A stretch of 42,403 bases of DNA from an uncultured Porphyromonas sp. (GCF_915070105.1 NZ_CAJZFJ010000008.1:1-42403); one strand, 5' to 3'. Shown: positions 16,128-25,333, counted from the stretch's first letter. Translations and numbers: made by a program. Notes: generated from the sequence alone by a model not told the origin.

Positions 16128-16733
16128 TTACGCAATATCGGTAAGTATATCTTCGATCTGTGCCTCTAGGTCATGAGGTGGCTCGTTGTAGATCGTGTAG
16201 TCACAGCGCCGTATCATCTCCTGCTGAGGTAGCTGGTGGGCCATCCGAGCGCGTATGGCTTCCTGCTGGACTCCGTCACGCTTCATCGCCCGCTCTAGGC
16301 GAAGGGCATCCGATGCCACTACAGCGATGCTCCGATCGGCATAGGCATCTAGCCCTGCGTCTAGGAGGAGAGCACTCTCTATAGCACATAGACCGAATCC
16401 CTCCGTGATCAGAGCCTTTCTCCAGCGAAGGAAGTCTCGCCGTACAGCAGGATGGACTAAGGTATTGATTCGCTCCAGTTGCGCTCGATCACTGAAGATA
16501 ATCTCAGCTAAAGCACTGCGGTCTAGTCTACCATCTGCGGTTGCATAGAGTCTGTCTCCAAAAAGTTTTATCAATTCCTCTCGTAGTGTGCTGTCCTCAT
16601 CATAGAGAGCCTTAGCTCGGCTATCCGTATCATAGACGGGGATACCTCGCACTGCAAGTAGTCTGGCCACATAGCTCTTGCCACTGCCTATACCGCCTGT
16701 GATACCTAGGGTGAAAATCTTGGGCTCTGTCAT
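16128..16733 (-). CDS. coaE: Dephospho-CoA kinase
   Basis: The enzyme phosphorylates dephospho-CoA in the last step of CoA synthesis. The 201 residues match the family. The Walker A loop GGIGSGKS spans residues 13-20. DTDSRAKALYDED follows as the substrate-binding segment, and LVHPAVRRDF and ESALLLDAG are standard CoaE motifs; ERAMKRDG lies in the lid region. The gene is 19 bp after ybbR and is co-directional with the yajC run. Confidence 0.95.
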   Translation of the reverse strand: MTEPKIFTLGITGGIGSGKSYVARLLAVRGIPVYDTDSRAKALYDEDSTLREELIKLFGDRLYATADGRLDRSALAEIIFSDRAQLERINTLVHPAVRRDFLRWRKALITEGFGLCAIESALLLDAGLDAYADRSIAVVASDALRLERAMKRDGVQQEAIRARMAHQLPQQEMIRRCDYTIYNEPPHDLEAQIEDILTDIA

Positions 16734-16752
16734 GATACACTCTGCGCTGCCC

Positions 16753-17778
16753 TTAGTTCTTAGAGACTTTATGCTCCTCGATCACATATTGTACACGATC
16801 GGGGGAGAGTCGGTAGTGTCGTAGCCAATCAGGCTTCTTGGTTAGCTCGAGGATGAGCTCTCGGGGGATCTCACTATTTTTTGTTTGCTCCTGCTGGGGG
16901 TAGGATACCGAGACCTCGAAGTCTCCAGCTTGTACCTCGGTATAGCGTGAGCGAGGCAGGGTAATCTGCAGGCTTATGTTGCTGGGGAGAGGGAGTAGAG
17001 TGTATCCCTCTGGTGCACCCCTCACAGAGACAGGGAGTGTAAAGGTCTGTTCGGTGAGTTGCTCCACGGGGAGGTGTGCCTGTATGAGGCTGAGAGAGGC
17101 ATATACACCCTCGGGTAGGAGGAGCTTGACCTTGGTCGTTGTAGTAGCCTCAAGGAGTTGCTCCTCAAATGGTGCAGTACGTATAGAATGTATCGTATCA
17201 AGCACCTTAGCTGGAGCAAAGATTGTTACCTCGGAGGGGGTTAGTTCGACCTCTCCAAGGGAATAACCTTGAGCTACTAGAGGGAGACTACTGATGGAGA
17301 TTGGTACTACCTTGCGAGCCCTACGATAGGCCATCACATCTATAGAGGCAGGGGTAATGGCTGTGACGCGAGCTGAGGAAGAGAGTCGCTTACGTACCTC
17401 CTGCCCGAGCTGAGAACTACTTATGGAGAAGCTCTCACTGGCATCCTTGTGTCGTATGAGGTTCAGGCGGATGGGACTAGCTCCCCGTATGGAGTACTCT
17501 AGTATATTACTCCCCTCGTCCTCTAGACTGACCTCGATGGACTCAGGTAGATGGCTTTGGAGTCCGATCTCAGGTGGTATCGAGTCATATTCGATAGGGA
17601 TGTGAAGGACGTATGGGAAGCGCATCTGTAGGCTCTGTATGAACCAAAAGATAGCCGAGAGGAAGACGAAGAAGAGGAAGGTCAGGATTTGTCCTGTCCT
17701 CTTTTTCTTCAGGTCTGGGGTGAGGCTATCAGCCTTTTGCCCTTTACGCCTCTTGATACTCTTTAGATCCAGTTGCAT
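16753..17778 (-). CDS. YbbR-like domain protein (CdaR family)
   Basis: The 341-residue protein has a basic N-terminus, one membrane segment at about residues 28-48 (ILTFLFFVFLSAIFWFIQSL) and a long extracytoplasmic part of repeated YbbR-like beta domains, each ending in patterns such as VPISISSLPLVAQGYSLGEVELTPSEV. In Firmicutes YbbR/CdaR proteins regulate the diadenylate cyclase CdaA; in Bacteroidota the partner is not established. It sits between yajC and coaE, the usual place. Confidence 0.8.
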   Translation of the reverse strand: MQLDLKSIKRRKGQKADSLTPDLKKKRTGQILTFLFFVFLSAIFWFIQSLQMRFPYVLHIPIEYDSIPPEIGLQSHLPESIEVSLEDEGSNILEYSIRGASPIRLNLIRHKDASESFSISSSQLGQEVRKRLSSSARVTAITPASIDVMAYRRARKVVPISISSLPLVAQGYSLGEVELTPSEVTIFAPAKVLDTIHSIRTAPFEEQLLEATTTTKVKLLLPEGVYASLSLIQAHLPVEQLTEQTFTLPVSVRGAPEGYTLLPLPSNISLQITLPRSRYTEVQAGDFEVSVSYPQQEQTKNSEIPRELILELTKKPDWLRHYRLSPDRVQYVIEEHKVSKN

Positions 17779-17833
17779 AGCCTAGTGATGATTGGGGTGA
17801 GTCTGACTGCTGTCTTAGTCTAGGTGTAGTGAG

Positions 17834-17879
17834 GAGAGGCTATCTCTCAGAGTGCTTGGCTCCGAGAAGACAGCCTCTC
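17834..17879 (-). terminator. Hairpin between yajC and ybbR
   Basis: GAGAGGCT (17834-17841) pairs with AGCCTCTC (17872-17879), with GAGA/TCTC pairing further in. There is no T run on either strand. It begins 25 bp after the yajC stop and could stabilise or shorten the transcript. Confidence 0.35.
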
Positions 17880-17903
17880 TTATAGTGTTGGGGGAGCTAA
17901 GCT

Positions 17904-18212
17904 CTATCTCTGTCCCTGATCATCCGCTGCGGGATAGACGGAGCCCTTATCTACTCGGACACGTACTCCATCAGCGATCTCGACAACGAACTCCTTCTCC
18001 TTGATATCACGGATTACTCCGAAGAGTCCTCCTGAGGTGACGATACGGTCGCCCGTAGTCAGTGCTTCTCGCTTCTGCTGTACTTCCTTCTGTCGCTTCT
18101 GTTGTGGACGGATCATGAAGAGCCAGAAGATGAGTACTACGGCAGCCATCATGATGATCGATGTCCATCCACTGCCCTGCTGGGCCTGTGCTTGGAGGAG
18201 GATTGTTTCCAT
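17904..18212 (-). CDS. yajC: Preprotein translocase subunit YajC
   Basis: The 102-residue inner-membrane protein associates with SecDF and the Sec translocon. It has one membrane helix at about residues 17-34 (SIIMMAAVVLIFWLFMIRPQ), directly followed by the hallmark RPQQKRQKEVQQ and the conserved beta domain GDRIVTSGGLFGVIRDIKEKEFVVEIADGVRVRVDKGSV. It lies 50 bp after nusB. Confidence 0.95.
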   Translation of the reverse strand: METILLQAQAQQGSGWTSIIMMAAVVLIFWLFMIRPQQKRQKEVQQKREALTTGDRIVTSGGLFGVIRDIKEKEFVVEIADGVRVRVDKGSVYPAADDQGQR

Positions 18213-18262
18213 TGTTTCTAATCTTTATTATTGGTTAGTATGATTGTTGTACCTAGGCTTTG

Positions 18263-19315
18263 TTACTTGAGTATCTTACCTTCCTCTCGGAGCTTCTTAG
18301 CCATGGCATCTAGGATCCCATTGACAAAGGCTGCACTATGAGCGGTAGAGTAATGCTTCGCTAGCTCTACGTATTCGTTGATCGTGATGTGGGTAGGAAT
18401 ACCAGGGAAATGTAGGAACTCTGCCACCCCCAGTCTCAGTAGGAGAGCATCAATGTCTGCTAGACGTTCGCTGCTCCATCCCTCGGTCAGGATGGGTTCG
18501 ATGAGCTGTAGATACTCCTCCTGCTTTAGGAGCACCTGTCGTAGCAGGTGACGAGCGAAGGTCTCATCCTCGCTGTCTCTGAACATAGGTAGGAACTGAT
18601 CATCAATCGGGAGCTCCTCGCTAGCCTTACGTAGAGACTTCTCGACAAAGTCCTTGACGATCTCTACGGGGCCGTTCTCGAAGCGTGAAGCTTGATATGT
18701 CCCCTGCTCCTTAGCTTCCGATATTACCTGCTGGATCTGTTCTTCTTCCCCTGATGGGCGCTCTTCGCACTCGATCTTCTCCAATACCTGTAGGTCATCC
18801 TCCCAGTATAGGGAGTGCTGCTCCAGCCATTCATTGAGATGCTCATCTTGGGCAAAGAGCTGATGGAAGACATCTGCCCAGAAGGTTTGGTCACCCTCGT
18901 AGCTAGTTTCTTTATTGCTCAGGTAGCTTGCATAGAGGCTGGAGTCCTCTATGAGGCGAATGAGATGGCGAAGTAGTGCCTCATCTTCCTCCCAGCGTAG
19001 ACCGAACTGTTCGTACCACAACTGGAGCTTCTCAGAGGAAGCTAGCTGACGAGCGAAGCGGTTCTCTACCAGACGGAGGTTCGGGGTACGCTCCTCGTGG
19101 GTAGCAAGGTGCTTCCTACGACGGATGTCCAGTACCTCTTGATAGAAGTCAGTGAGGGAAGGGATGAGCTGGAGTAGGTACAGATAGAGGTCGTATGTGC
19201 GCTCTAGGCTGAGCTGTAGATCTTGCTCTGCAGCGGTCAGCTTCAGCTCTCCTCGATGGAGGTGAGCATAGGCTGTCTGTAGGACACGGGTGCGTATAAG
19301 TACTCTATTGATCAT
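18263..19315 (-). CDS. nusB: Transcription antitermination protein NusB with long N-terminal region
   Basis: NusB joins the NusE-boxA complex that prevents early termination in rRNA operons. The NusB helical domain occupies roughly residues 220-345, with LADIDALLLRLGVAEFLHFP, THITINEYVELAKHYST and AAFVNGILDAMAKKL near the end. The protein has 350 residues, against about 140 in E. coli. The additional 200 N-terminal residues are helical and acidic, which is usual in Bacteroidota NusB. It is the first gene of the nusB-yajC-ybbR-coaE run. Confidence 0.9.
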   Translation of the reverse strand: MINRVLIRTRVLQTAYAHLHRGELKLTAAEQDLQLSLERTYDLYLYLLQLIPSLTDFYQEVLDIRRRKHLATHEERTPNLRLVENRFARQLASSEKLQLWYEQFGLRWEEDEALLRHLIRLIEDSSLYASYLSNKETSYEGDQTFWADVFHQLFAQDEHLNEWLEQHSLYWEDDLQVLEKIECEERPSGEEEQIQQVISEAKEQGTYQASRFENGPVEIVKDFVEKSLRKASEELPIDDQFLPMFRDSEDETFARHLLRQVLLKQEEYLQLIEPILTEGWSSERLADIDALLLRLGVAEFLHFPGIPTHITINEYVELAKHYSTAHSAAFVNGILDAMAKKLREEGKILK

Positions 19316-19521
19316 AATTCAGTAGTCACATATGCTCCAGATAGGCTCTACGAAGTCTATGCCAGCACACGAAGATACTGTATCTATCCACTAGCCAAAG
19401 ATCGCCGAGAAGCTATAGAGCACACAAATATACGACGATTCAGGAAATAATGCCTACTGGGGGGAGTGCCGAACAGGGCTGACGCATAAAATCACTATAG
19501 TGCGAGGGCAAGGTCGTCAAG
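19316..19521. other. Leader of nusB and gene-free flank
   Basis: The minus strand has a -7 box at 19425-19432. Apart from that I see no gene or structure. The stretch runs into the dispersed repeat at 19522. Confidence 0.4.
19425..19432 (-). promoter_or_regulatory. Probable -7 box of the nusB operon
   Basis: The minus strand reads TATATTTG, fitting TAnnTTTG, 109 bp before the nusB ATG. No clear TTTG is found at -33. Confidence 0.45.
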
Positions 19522-19832
19522 GAGCATACGCTGAAGCTAGAAGATAGAAGTGTCTATGTCCCAGCATAGATATGCCAAGCGAACACCTCCTACCTAGGAG
19601 GGATGAGTATACACGTGTGTACACAACTGTATACCCACGTGTACACAACTGTATACACGCGTGTACACAAGTGCGCTCTAAGTATCTCCTCTCTAGGGCT
19701 CGCTTGTATGTCTATTCCTTGGGGATAATGCCTAGGATCTTGAGTGATGGGCTAAGGCTCCCTGGGATATGAAATGATACCTCCGAAGATCCAAAGGCAG
19801 GAGTGTGTGAGCGAAATCATGCGTTGGCCCTG
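19522..19832. repeat. Dispersed intergenic element, copy A (about 310 bp)
   Basis: This stretch aligns by eye with 33756-34059 in the same orientation. Shared blocks include AAGATAGAAG, CTACCTAGGAGGG, the three 22-bp palindromic units, GCGCTCTAAGTAT, GCCTAGG, ATGAAAT and GTTGGC followed by CTG. Divergence is considerable between blocks, so the copies are old or under selection only at the shared blocks. A short + strand frame here (19572-19772) is not matched in copy B, which argues against coding. Confidence 0.8.
19607..19672. repeat. Three tandem 22-bp palindromic units, copy A
   Basis: The units are 19607-19628, 19629-19650 and 19651-19672. Each is an 18-bp imperfect palindrome of the form GTRTACACG-CGTGTACAC followed by a 4-bp spacer (AACT, AACT, AAGT). 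The 22-bp period is close to two helical turns, so the three sites would face the same side of the DNA. This resembles operator arrays or iterons. No protein partner is known. Confidence 0.85.
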
Positions 19833-19972
19833 ACTAGGTACACCGGCTAAGTATGGGATGTCTCGCTTGCCCTCAACATAGCTTTTCTACCTGTGGAGGC
19901 CTACTATTGCTCTATATCTTATGTCCTCGCACGATACCTCTATGCAGGTATGGGGGCATACCTATAAAGATC

Positions 19973-22429
19973 CTATTCCCCGAAGGTCGCTACATCATTG
20001 TTCTGTATTCTCTTGGAAGCCTTGGAGACACTGACCCTCTTAGTATTGAAGCGGTAGGTTACCTCTAGCTCCAGCAGGAAGCCATAGTTCTGATATGTGG
20101 ATTTGCCATAGAAGTCTGGGGTCTGATAGGCTCGATGGTAGTCCTTCGTTCCCCATAGGAAGTCGATCGCAGTTAGAGATAGGTTGAGGCGGTCATTGAG
20201 AAAGCTTTTCGCCAAGGAGCCCCCGCAGTGGTAGAAGTTGTAGCCTCTACCCTCTAGTGAGATATGAGGGAAGTTGTAGCCCCCATATAGGCTTAGGTAA
20301 TAGTCCTTGGGGAGGTTTAGGTTGATCGTTGAGGATAAACTCCCAGTCCAGCCTCGACTAGAGGTCAAGCTCCCAGCGAGCGCACCCTCTAGTATGCGGT
20401 ATTGGGTACTTGCCTCTAGCGAAGCGCTGACGACCTTGCTGAACGAATAGGATCCATAACCCGACAAGCTAGCATCCCGATACCTACCTGCATTGCTAAA
20501 CGTGCGATACATACCTCCCTCAGGTAGCACCCCGAGGTCAGCCTGGATCGCATTATTGCTGTAGCTGTACGAAGCACTGAGGTTTAGGAGTAGCTCATCC
20601 TTGGTGTACGACCATTCTGAGCCCCAAGTGTGGTGCTTCTCGCTCCTTAGCTTAGGATTCCCATAGTAGACATAGGACGGATCTTGTAGGATAGATCTAG
20701 GGCTGAGGTGTCTGATACTTGGTCTCGTAATGTTGCTTCGATAGCTTAGGCTGAGGGTGCTAGATGCCGATAGTTCGTAGGATGCTAGTAACGAAAGGAA
20801 CCAGTCGTCAGAGCTCGTGCGGAAGTCATCCCTCGGCTGTAGGACATAGGAGACCTTCTCTCGTGTCCACTCCTTGCGCAGTCCTAAGCGGAGGATCCAA
20901 GGCTCCTTGACTACTTGGTACTCCCCATAGATGCCTAGGACTCGTTGCTGATGTGCAAAGTGGTCACCAGGGTTGCTCTCTACCTGCCATGCTCCTCCGA
21001 GATCTTGGTGATGGAGCTCTGAGTCGTTGCTGTTTGTACGGATGATATGCTTGACCCCTACGTTCAGCTTATGTACGGGGGATAGTGAGTAGCTAAAGTC
21101 ACTCTGGAGGGTATGCTCTTTGTTGTGCGTCTTCTGCTTCATACGTTGGTTATCCCCCGTATAGTTCATTCGCTGCTCGACTAAATAGGTGTCATCAAGA
21201 GCCTTGGGCATATCGGTAAGCTGGTACATGAGGAGTAGTGTTGCATCCTTTCCCCATTTACGTTGGTAGCTAGAGGAGAAGCTGAGGGTCTCATACTCTG
21301 TATCACTTCGCTCATTGACGAGGAAGCCGTAGTTCAGTGCCCCCGACTGGTTGTGCATGCGGTGCGTCTGCCGACCCGTACCCCGAGTGTTAAGCCTGGT
21401 ATAGTTGAGGTATGCATTGATGAGATTACTTGCATTAGGACTCCACGAGAGGTTGAGTGACGATAGCATTGCACTATTCTTGTCGTACTCACGCTCCTTC
21501 TCTTGGTGGAAGTGATGCCTTTGAGTATCGTTGTAGGCTATGCGGTCTAGTCCCCAACGTTCCTTATAACCACTTTGATTGGAATAGGAGATGCTGGCTT
21601 GCGCTACCACCTTTCCTAGTTGCAGGGAGAGCGAGCCATTACCGCCATACTGATTGCGTGTGTTGATCGTGCTGCCAAGGCTTGCCGTGAGGGATGAGCT
21701 AAGGTGTTGCTTCATCACGATGTTGATGACTCCACCTGCAAAGTCTCCGTCATACTGAGCCCCAGGGGTGGTTATCAGCTGTATCTCTTGGACCTGATCT
21801 GCTCGCATAGCCTTGAGTGCTTCGAGAGGATTTTGGTTTAGCTGTGGGGCGGGGATACCATTGATGTAGTAGGTGGGCGGTATGCTTCCCTTAATGGCGA
21901 TGCCTGCACTGGTGAGTGAGACGAGTGGCACTCTCTGTAGGATCTGGTAGAGAGAAGAGTGCTTGGCTAGAGGGTCTGCAGATACTGCATAGTGGATTTG
22001 TCCTCCGCCTTTCATCTTGATCAGAGGCCGCTTGGCTGTGACGATGATCTCGGAGAGGGTGTTCATCAACTCTCGCAGTACGATCGGGGGGAGGCTAAGG
22101 TCTTCAGGATGTAGGGAGATGTCCACTCGTCGCCTTTCGTAGCCCATGTGTGCCAGCTGGAGATAATAATCATCCGGAGGAAGGTCTGCAAATGCAAAGT
22201 CACCCCCTCTGCCCGAGATGCTCGCCGAGATGAGTACGGAGTCTTGACTCCTCCAAAGAGCTACACTACAGTCGGGTATACCCATTCCTGAGGTACTCTG
22301 TATCCGACCGCTTATGTGGAATCGTTCTTTGGGCTTGCCGCTATTCTGACTTTGGGCAAAGGGAATCTGTGTGACAAAAGCCACAAGTAGCGTCAGGAGC
22401 CACCATGTGCAGTTAGTTCGTTTCATCAT
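19973..22429 (-). CDS. TonB-dependent receptor-like outer-membrane beta-barrel protein
   Basis: I start it at the ATG at 22429 (818 aa): a promoter lies between this and the more upstream in-frame start, and a signal peptide follows (WWLLTLLVAFVTQIPFAQSQ). Domains in order are a carboxypeptidase-regulatory-like beta domain (about 35-115, HISGRIQSTSGMGIPDCSVAL), a plug (about 130-235, with YYINGIPAP and TTPGAQYDGDFAGGVINIVM) and a large beta-barrel of the OMP_b-brl type. It probably imports or binds a ligand at the outer membrane. The substrate is unknown, and no surface lipoprotein partner is adjacent. Confidence 0.85.
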   Translation of the reverse strand: MMKRTNCTWWLLTLLVAFVTQIPFAQSQNSGKPKERFHISGRIQSTSGMGIPDCSVALWRSQDSVLISASISGRGGDFAFADLPPDDYYLQLAHMGYERRRVDISLHPEDLSLPPIVLRELMNTLSEIIVTAKRPLIKMKGGGQIHYAVSADPLAKHSSLYQILQRVPLVSLTSAGIAIKGSIPPTYYINGIPAPQLNQNPLEALKAMRADQVQEIQLITTPGAQYDGDFAGGVINIVMKQHLSSSLTASLGSTINTRNQYGGNGSLSLQLGKVVAQASISYSNQSGYKERWGLDRIAYNDTQRHHFHQEKEREYDKNSAMLSSLNLSWSPNASNLINAYLNYTRLNTRGTGRQTHRMHNQSGALNYGFLVNERSDTEYETLSFSSSYQRKWGKDATLLLMYQLTDMPKALDDTYLVEQRMNYTGDNQRMKQKTHNKEHTLQSDFSYSLSPVHKLNVGVKHIIRTNSNDSELHHQDLGGAWQVESNPGDHFAHQQRVLGIYGEYQVVKEPWILRLGLRKEWTREKVSYVLQPRDDFRTSSDDWFLSLLASYELSASSTLSLSYRSNITRPSIRHLSPRSILQDPSYVYYGNPKLRSEKHHTWGSEWSYTKDELLLNLSASYSYSNNAIQADLGVLPEGGMYRTFSNAGRYRDASLSGYGSYSFSKVVSASLEASTQYRILEGALAGSLTSSRGWTGSLSSTINLNLPKDYYLSLYGGYNFPHISLEGRGYNFYHCGGSLAKSFLNDRLNLSLTAIDFLWGTKDYHRAYQTPDFYGKSTYQNYGFLLELEVTYRFNTKRVSVSKASKRIQNNDVATFGE

Positions 22430-22477
22430 ATCTGAACTTGCTCGGTTATTCTTTCTGTAAGATACGTTTACAAGGAA

Positions 22478-22508
22478 CAAATTTAGAGATTTGGGGACAG
22501 CGGAGCAA
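22478..22508 (-). promoter_or_regulatory. Promoter of the TonB-dependent receptor gene
   Basis: On the minus strand TTG (22508-22506) is followed after 20 nt by TAAATTTG (22485-22478), a good -33/-7 pair. It lies 48 bp before the ATG at 22429 and downstream of the more distant in-frame start, which therefore would not be in the transcript. Confidence 0.65.
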
Positions 22509-22696
22509 GTACCTAGTGGTACGCTCTGTGGTGTACATTTGAACTCAGGAACAAGTGTAGAGACCAATGTATATGGTTCTTATTCCGCTCTCCCTACAAG
22601 TAAAGTATAAGCCTAGGGGGGCTTCCACGTGTTGGGTAGGGCGTTCTTAGCTAGGCTCTAGGAGCTACCTCCTATCTATGGCGGGAGAGATAGAAG

Positions 22697-22737
22697 TGTC
22701 GCCCCTGCTCCATATAGTCAATGGAACAGGGGCGACA
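22697..22737 (-). terminator. Terminator-like hairpin after the ComB-like gene
   Basis: TGTCGCCCCTG (22697-22707) pairs with CAGGGGCGACA (22727-22737), and CCAT/ATGG pairs further in. It is 27 bp after the stop at 22765. The run after it on the minus strand is C/T-rich rather than pure T. The remainder of the gap 22509-22764 shows nothing else. Confidence 0.65.
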
Positions 22738-22764
22738 GATGAGCGAGAAGTTTGGGGCTATAAG

Positions 22765-23490
22765 CTAAAGGGCACGTAGGCGATCCCCCTCCAGCCGAGC
22801 TACAATAGGAGCTATATCAAGGCTCATGCAGTAGGGAACTGCAGACTCAAAGCCTGCACGTACGAGCCGTGTATAGTGCTCGGACTGCTGGATATAGTTG
22901 ATGCGCTGGGTGTATTCCTCGGCATAGGCTCGCCATAGATCCCGATGAATACGACTCCCATCATCAGCAGCACTACCGATCTGCTCCCCCTCAGCTAGAG
23001 CAGCCAATGCCCCAGCATAGAGCGTGTCCTCGAGTGCCATCTTCCCTTTCCAGCCTGCTGCTAGGACGAGGATATCCTTCCCCAGCTGGTGGCAATAGTG
23101 GAGGGTAGAGCGGAGGTTGATGAATGCTCCGACGAGGATCTCTTCCACACCATGCTCCTTGGCTATGTTGAGCGCTCGGGTACCATTGGTCGTAGTGAAG
23201 ACGATATCCTTTCCCGAGACTAGCTCTGCTGTGTACTCGGCTGGGTCATTCCCTAGCTGGGCGAAGGGGCAACGCTGGACGTTGCGCTCTGCCGCGATGA
23301 GACAACTAAGTGTATGACCAAGCGTCTCTGCCTCCTCAGTAGTGGATACTGGGATGATACTACGAGCCCCATGCCCTAGGGCTGTGACCATAGTCGTAGA
23401 GGCACGGAAGATATCTACGATGATGACGATCGTGTCGGGACGATGATAGAGCGAATAGAGCTCTGGCGAGGGACAAAGGTAGATATTCAT
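22765..23490 (-). CDS. 2-phosphosulfolactate phosphatase family protein (ComB-like)
   Basis: The 241-residue protein from the ATG at 23490 matches the ComB family: IVIIVDIFRASTTMVTALGHGA near the N-terminus, FTTTNGTRALN in the middle, LAAGWKGKMALEDTLYAGAL, and a helical end. ComB removes phosphate from 2-phosphosulfolactate in coenzyme M synthesis of methanogens; many bacteria carry homologues with no known coenzyme M pathway, so the substrate here is open. No other sulfolactate genes are in the window. It reads alone, between a hairpin downstream and the phosphohexomutase upstream. Confidence 0.8.
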   Translation of the reverse strand: MNIYLCPSPELYSLYHRPDTIVIIVDIFRASTTMVTALGHGARSIIPVSTTEEAETLGHTLSCLIAAERNVQRCPFAQLGNDPAEYTAELVSGKDIVFTTTNGTRALNIAKEHGVEEILVGAFINLRSTLHYCHQLGKDILVLAAGWKGKMALEDTLYAGALAALAEGEQIGSAADDGSRIHRDLWRAYAEEYTQRINYIQQSEHYTRLVRAGFESAVPYCMSLDIAPIVARLEGDRLRAL

Positions 23491-23581
23491 AGGACGGTAT
23501 ATACAGAGCAAAGGAGGCTCTACTGACGACAGCTGAGGTCGTAGTAGAGCCCCCTTGGCTAGAGTGATGCAGAGTGGGAGC

Positions 23582-25333
23582 TTAGATCCCGAGCTCCTGG
23601 CGAATGGTCGCTATCTTGTCTAGGCAAGCAGCCTCAGCAGAGGGGAATTCCTCTACGGATGCAACCTTACCACGGACACCGATGTAGAACTTGATCTTAG
23701 GCTCTGTCCCAGAGGGGCGGATTGATACCTTCGTACCATCGGCTGTCTTGTACTGGAGGACGTTGCTGGTGGTAGGCATGTCGAGTGTGAAGACTTCGCC
23801 CTTGTCGAGCCAGCGTCCCTCTAGCTTAGCATAGTCGAGGATCTCTACGACAGGACTCCCTGCAAGATTCTTTAGGGGATTCTCACGGAAGTTCTTCATC
23901 ATTGCTTCGATCTCCTCAGCACCGGTCTTGCCCTTGCGTACGACACTTACTCCCTGTTCCTTGTAGAGACCATACTCGAGGAAGACCTTCTGCAGGAGCT
24001 GGTAGATGGACATGCCTCTATCACGAGCCCATGCCGCTAGCTCAGCGAACATACAGCAGGCAGATACAGAGCTCTTGTCTCGGATGAAGTCCTCACGTAG
24101 GAAGCCATAGCTCTCCTCGCCACCGCCGATATAGTTGCGCTTGCCTTCGTTCTGACGTATGACGTCTGCGATCCACTTGAAGCCCGTGTAGCAGTCATAG
24201 AGCGTCACCTCGTTGCGCTGTGCGATCTCACGGATGAGCTCTGTCGTGACGATGGTCTTGACGACATAGTCTTCGCTCTTCAAGAGACCAGACTCCTTGC
24301 GACTCATGATGGCATAGTAGACGAGGAGTGTGCAGATCTCATTCCCGTTGATCAGTACCATCTTGCCCTCGTTATTGCGGACAGCGACACCGATACGGTC
24401 GGCATCGGGGTCAGAGGCCAGGACAAGGTCGGCACCCGTAGCCTCAGCACGAGCGATAGCTAGCTCTAGGGCTGCTGGCTCCTCGGGGTTGGGTGAGTAG
24501 ACCGTGGGGAAGTTGCCACTGACGACATCCTGCTCGGGCACATTGATGATATTGGTGAAGCCGATAGCTCGCAGAGCCTCGGGGATGATACGTACGCCTG
24601 TGCCGTGGATAGGGGTATAGATGATCTTCATGTCGTGATGGCGAGCGATGGCCTCACGCTGAGGGGCAGATAGGCTAGCGACGCGCTCAATGAACTTCTT
24701 GTCGAAGTCTTCGCCGATGAGCTGGATGAGCTCTGGACGGGCTTCGAAGTGGATGTCCTCGACCTTCGTGACCTTGTTCACCTCAATGATCGTATTGCGA
24801 TCGTGGGGGGCGATCATCTGTGCACCATCACTCCAGTAGGCCTTGTAGCCGTTATACTCCTTGGGATTGTGGGAGGCTGTGATCATAACTCCACCCTGGC
24901 ATCCTAGCTCACGGATAGCAAAGGAGACCTCAGGGGTAGGACGAAGGCTCTCGAAGAGATAGACCTTGATGCCATTGGCTGAGAATACCTCAGCCGTGAT
25001 GCGAGCGAAGACGTTGCTATTATTGCGACAGTCATGCCCGATAGCGACTGAGATCTGAGGGAGAGAGGCGAACTCTCGCTTGAGGTAATTAGCTAGACCC
25101 TGTGTTGCTGCACCGACGGTATAGCGGTTCATGCGATTGGAGCCTACGCCCATGATCCCACGTAGGCCACCCGTACCGAACTCTAGATCCTTGTAGAAGG
25201 CCTCAACGAGCTCTGTCGTGTCGGGATTGTCTAGAAGTCTTTGGACTTCTGCTCTAGTCTCAGCATCGTAGCCTGAGGCGAGCCATCCATTTGCTTTAGC
25301 ACGTACTTGTGCTAGGAATTCATTTTGCTCCAT
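23582..25333 (-). CDS. Phosphoglucomutase/phosphomannomutase family enzyme
   Basis: The 583-residue cytoplasmic alpha-D-phosphohexomutase interconverts 1- and 6-phosphosugars. The catalytic phosphoserine loop is TASHNPKEYNGYK with S154, the metal loop DPDADRIG has D308, D310 and D312, the sugar-binding loop is GGGEESYGF, and the phosphate-binding RPSGTEPKIKFYIG lies near the C-terminus. The long form with the N-terminal EFGTGGLRGIMGVGSNRMN resembles PgcA-type phosphoglucomutase or phosphopentomutase 2 (PGM2-like) enzymes, so glucose-1-phosphate is the likeliest substrate but is not proven. Confidence 0.92.
   Translation of the reverse strand: MEQNEFLAQVRAKANGWLASGYDAETRAEVQRLLDNPDTTELVEAFYKDLEFGTGGLRGIMGVGSNRMNRYTVGAATQGLANYLKREFASLPQISVAIGHDCRNNSNVFARITAEVFSANGIKVYLFESLRPTPEVSFAIRELGCQGGVMITASHNPKEYNGYKAYWSDGAQMIAPHDRNTIIEVNKVTKVEDIHFEARPELIQLIGEDFDKKFIERVASLSAPQREAIARHHDMKIIYTPIHGTGVRIIPEALRAIGFTNIINVPEQDVVSGNFPTVYSPNPEEPAALELAIARAEATGADLVLASDPDADRIGVAVRNNEGKMVLINGNEICTLLVYYAIMSRKESGLLKSEDYVVKTIVTTELIREIAQRNEVTLYDCYTGFKWIADVIRQNEGKRNYIGGGEESYGFLREDFIRDKSSVSACCMFAELAAWARDRGMSIYQLLQKVFLEYGLYKEQGVSVVRKGKTGAEEIEAMMKNFRENPLKNLAGSPVVEILDYAKLEGRWLDKGEVFTLDMPTTSNVLQYKTADGTKVSIRPSGTEPKIKFYIGVRGKVASVEEFPSAEAACLDKIATIRQELGI

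Noticed and set aside
19607..19672. CRISPR-like array
   Set aside because: Units are contiguous 22-bp repeats with 4-bp spacers rather than unique spacers, there are only three, and no cas gene is nearby.
19572..19772. Short + strand reading frame in the dispersed element, copy A
   Set aside because: The frame is not kept in copy B, its composition is that of the palindromic units, and it matches no known family.
22430..22567. N-terminal extension of the TonB-dependent receptor
   Set aside because: It precedes a normal signal peptide and contains the predicted promoter, so it is unlikely to be transcribed.
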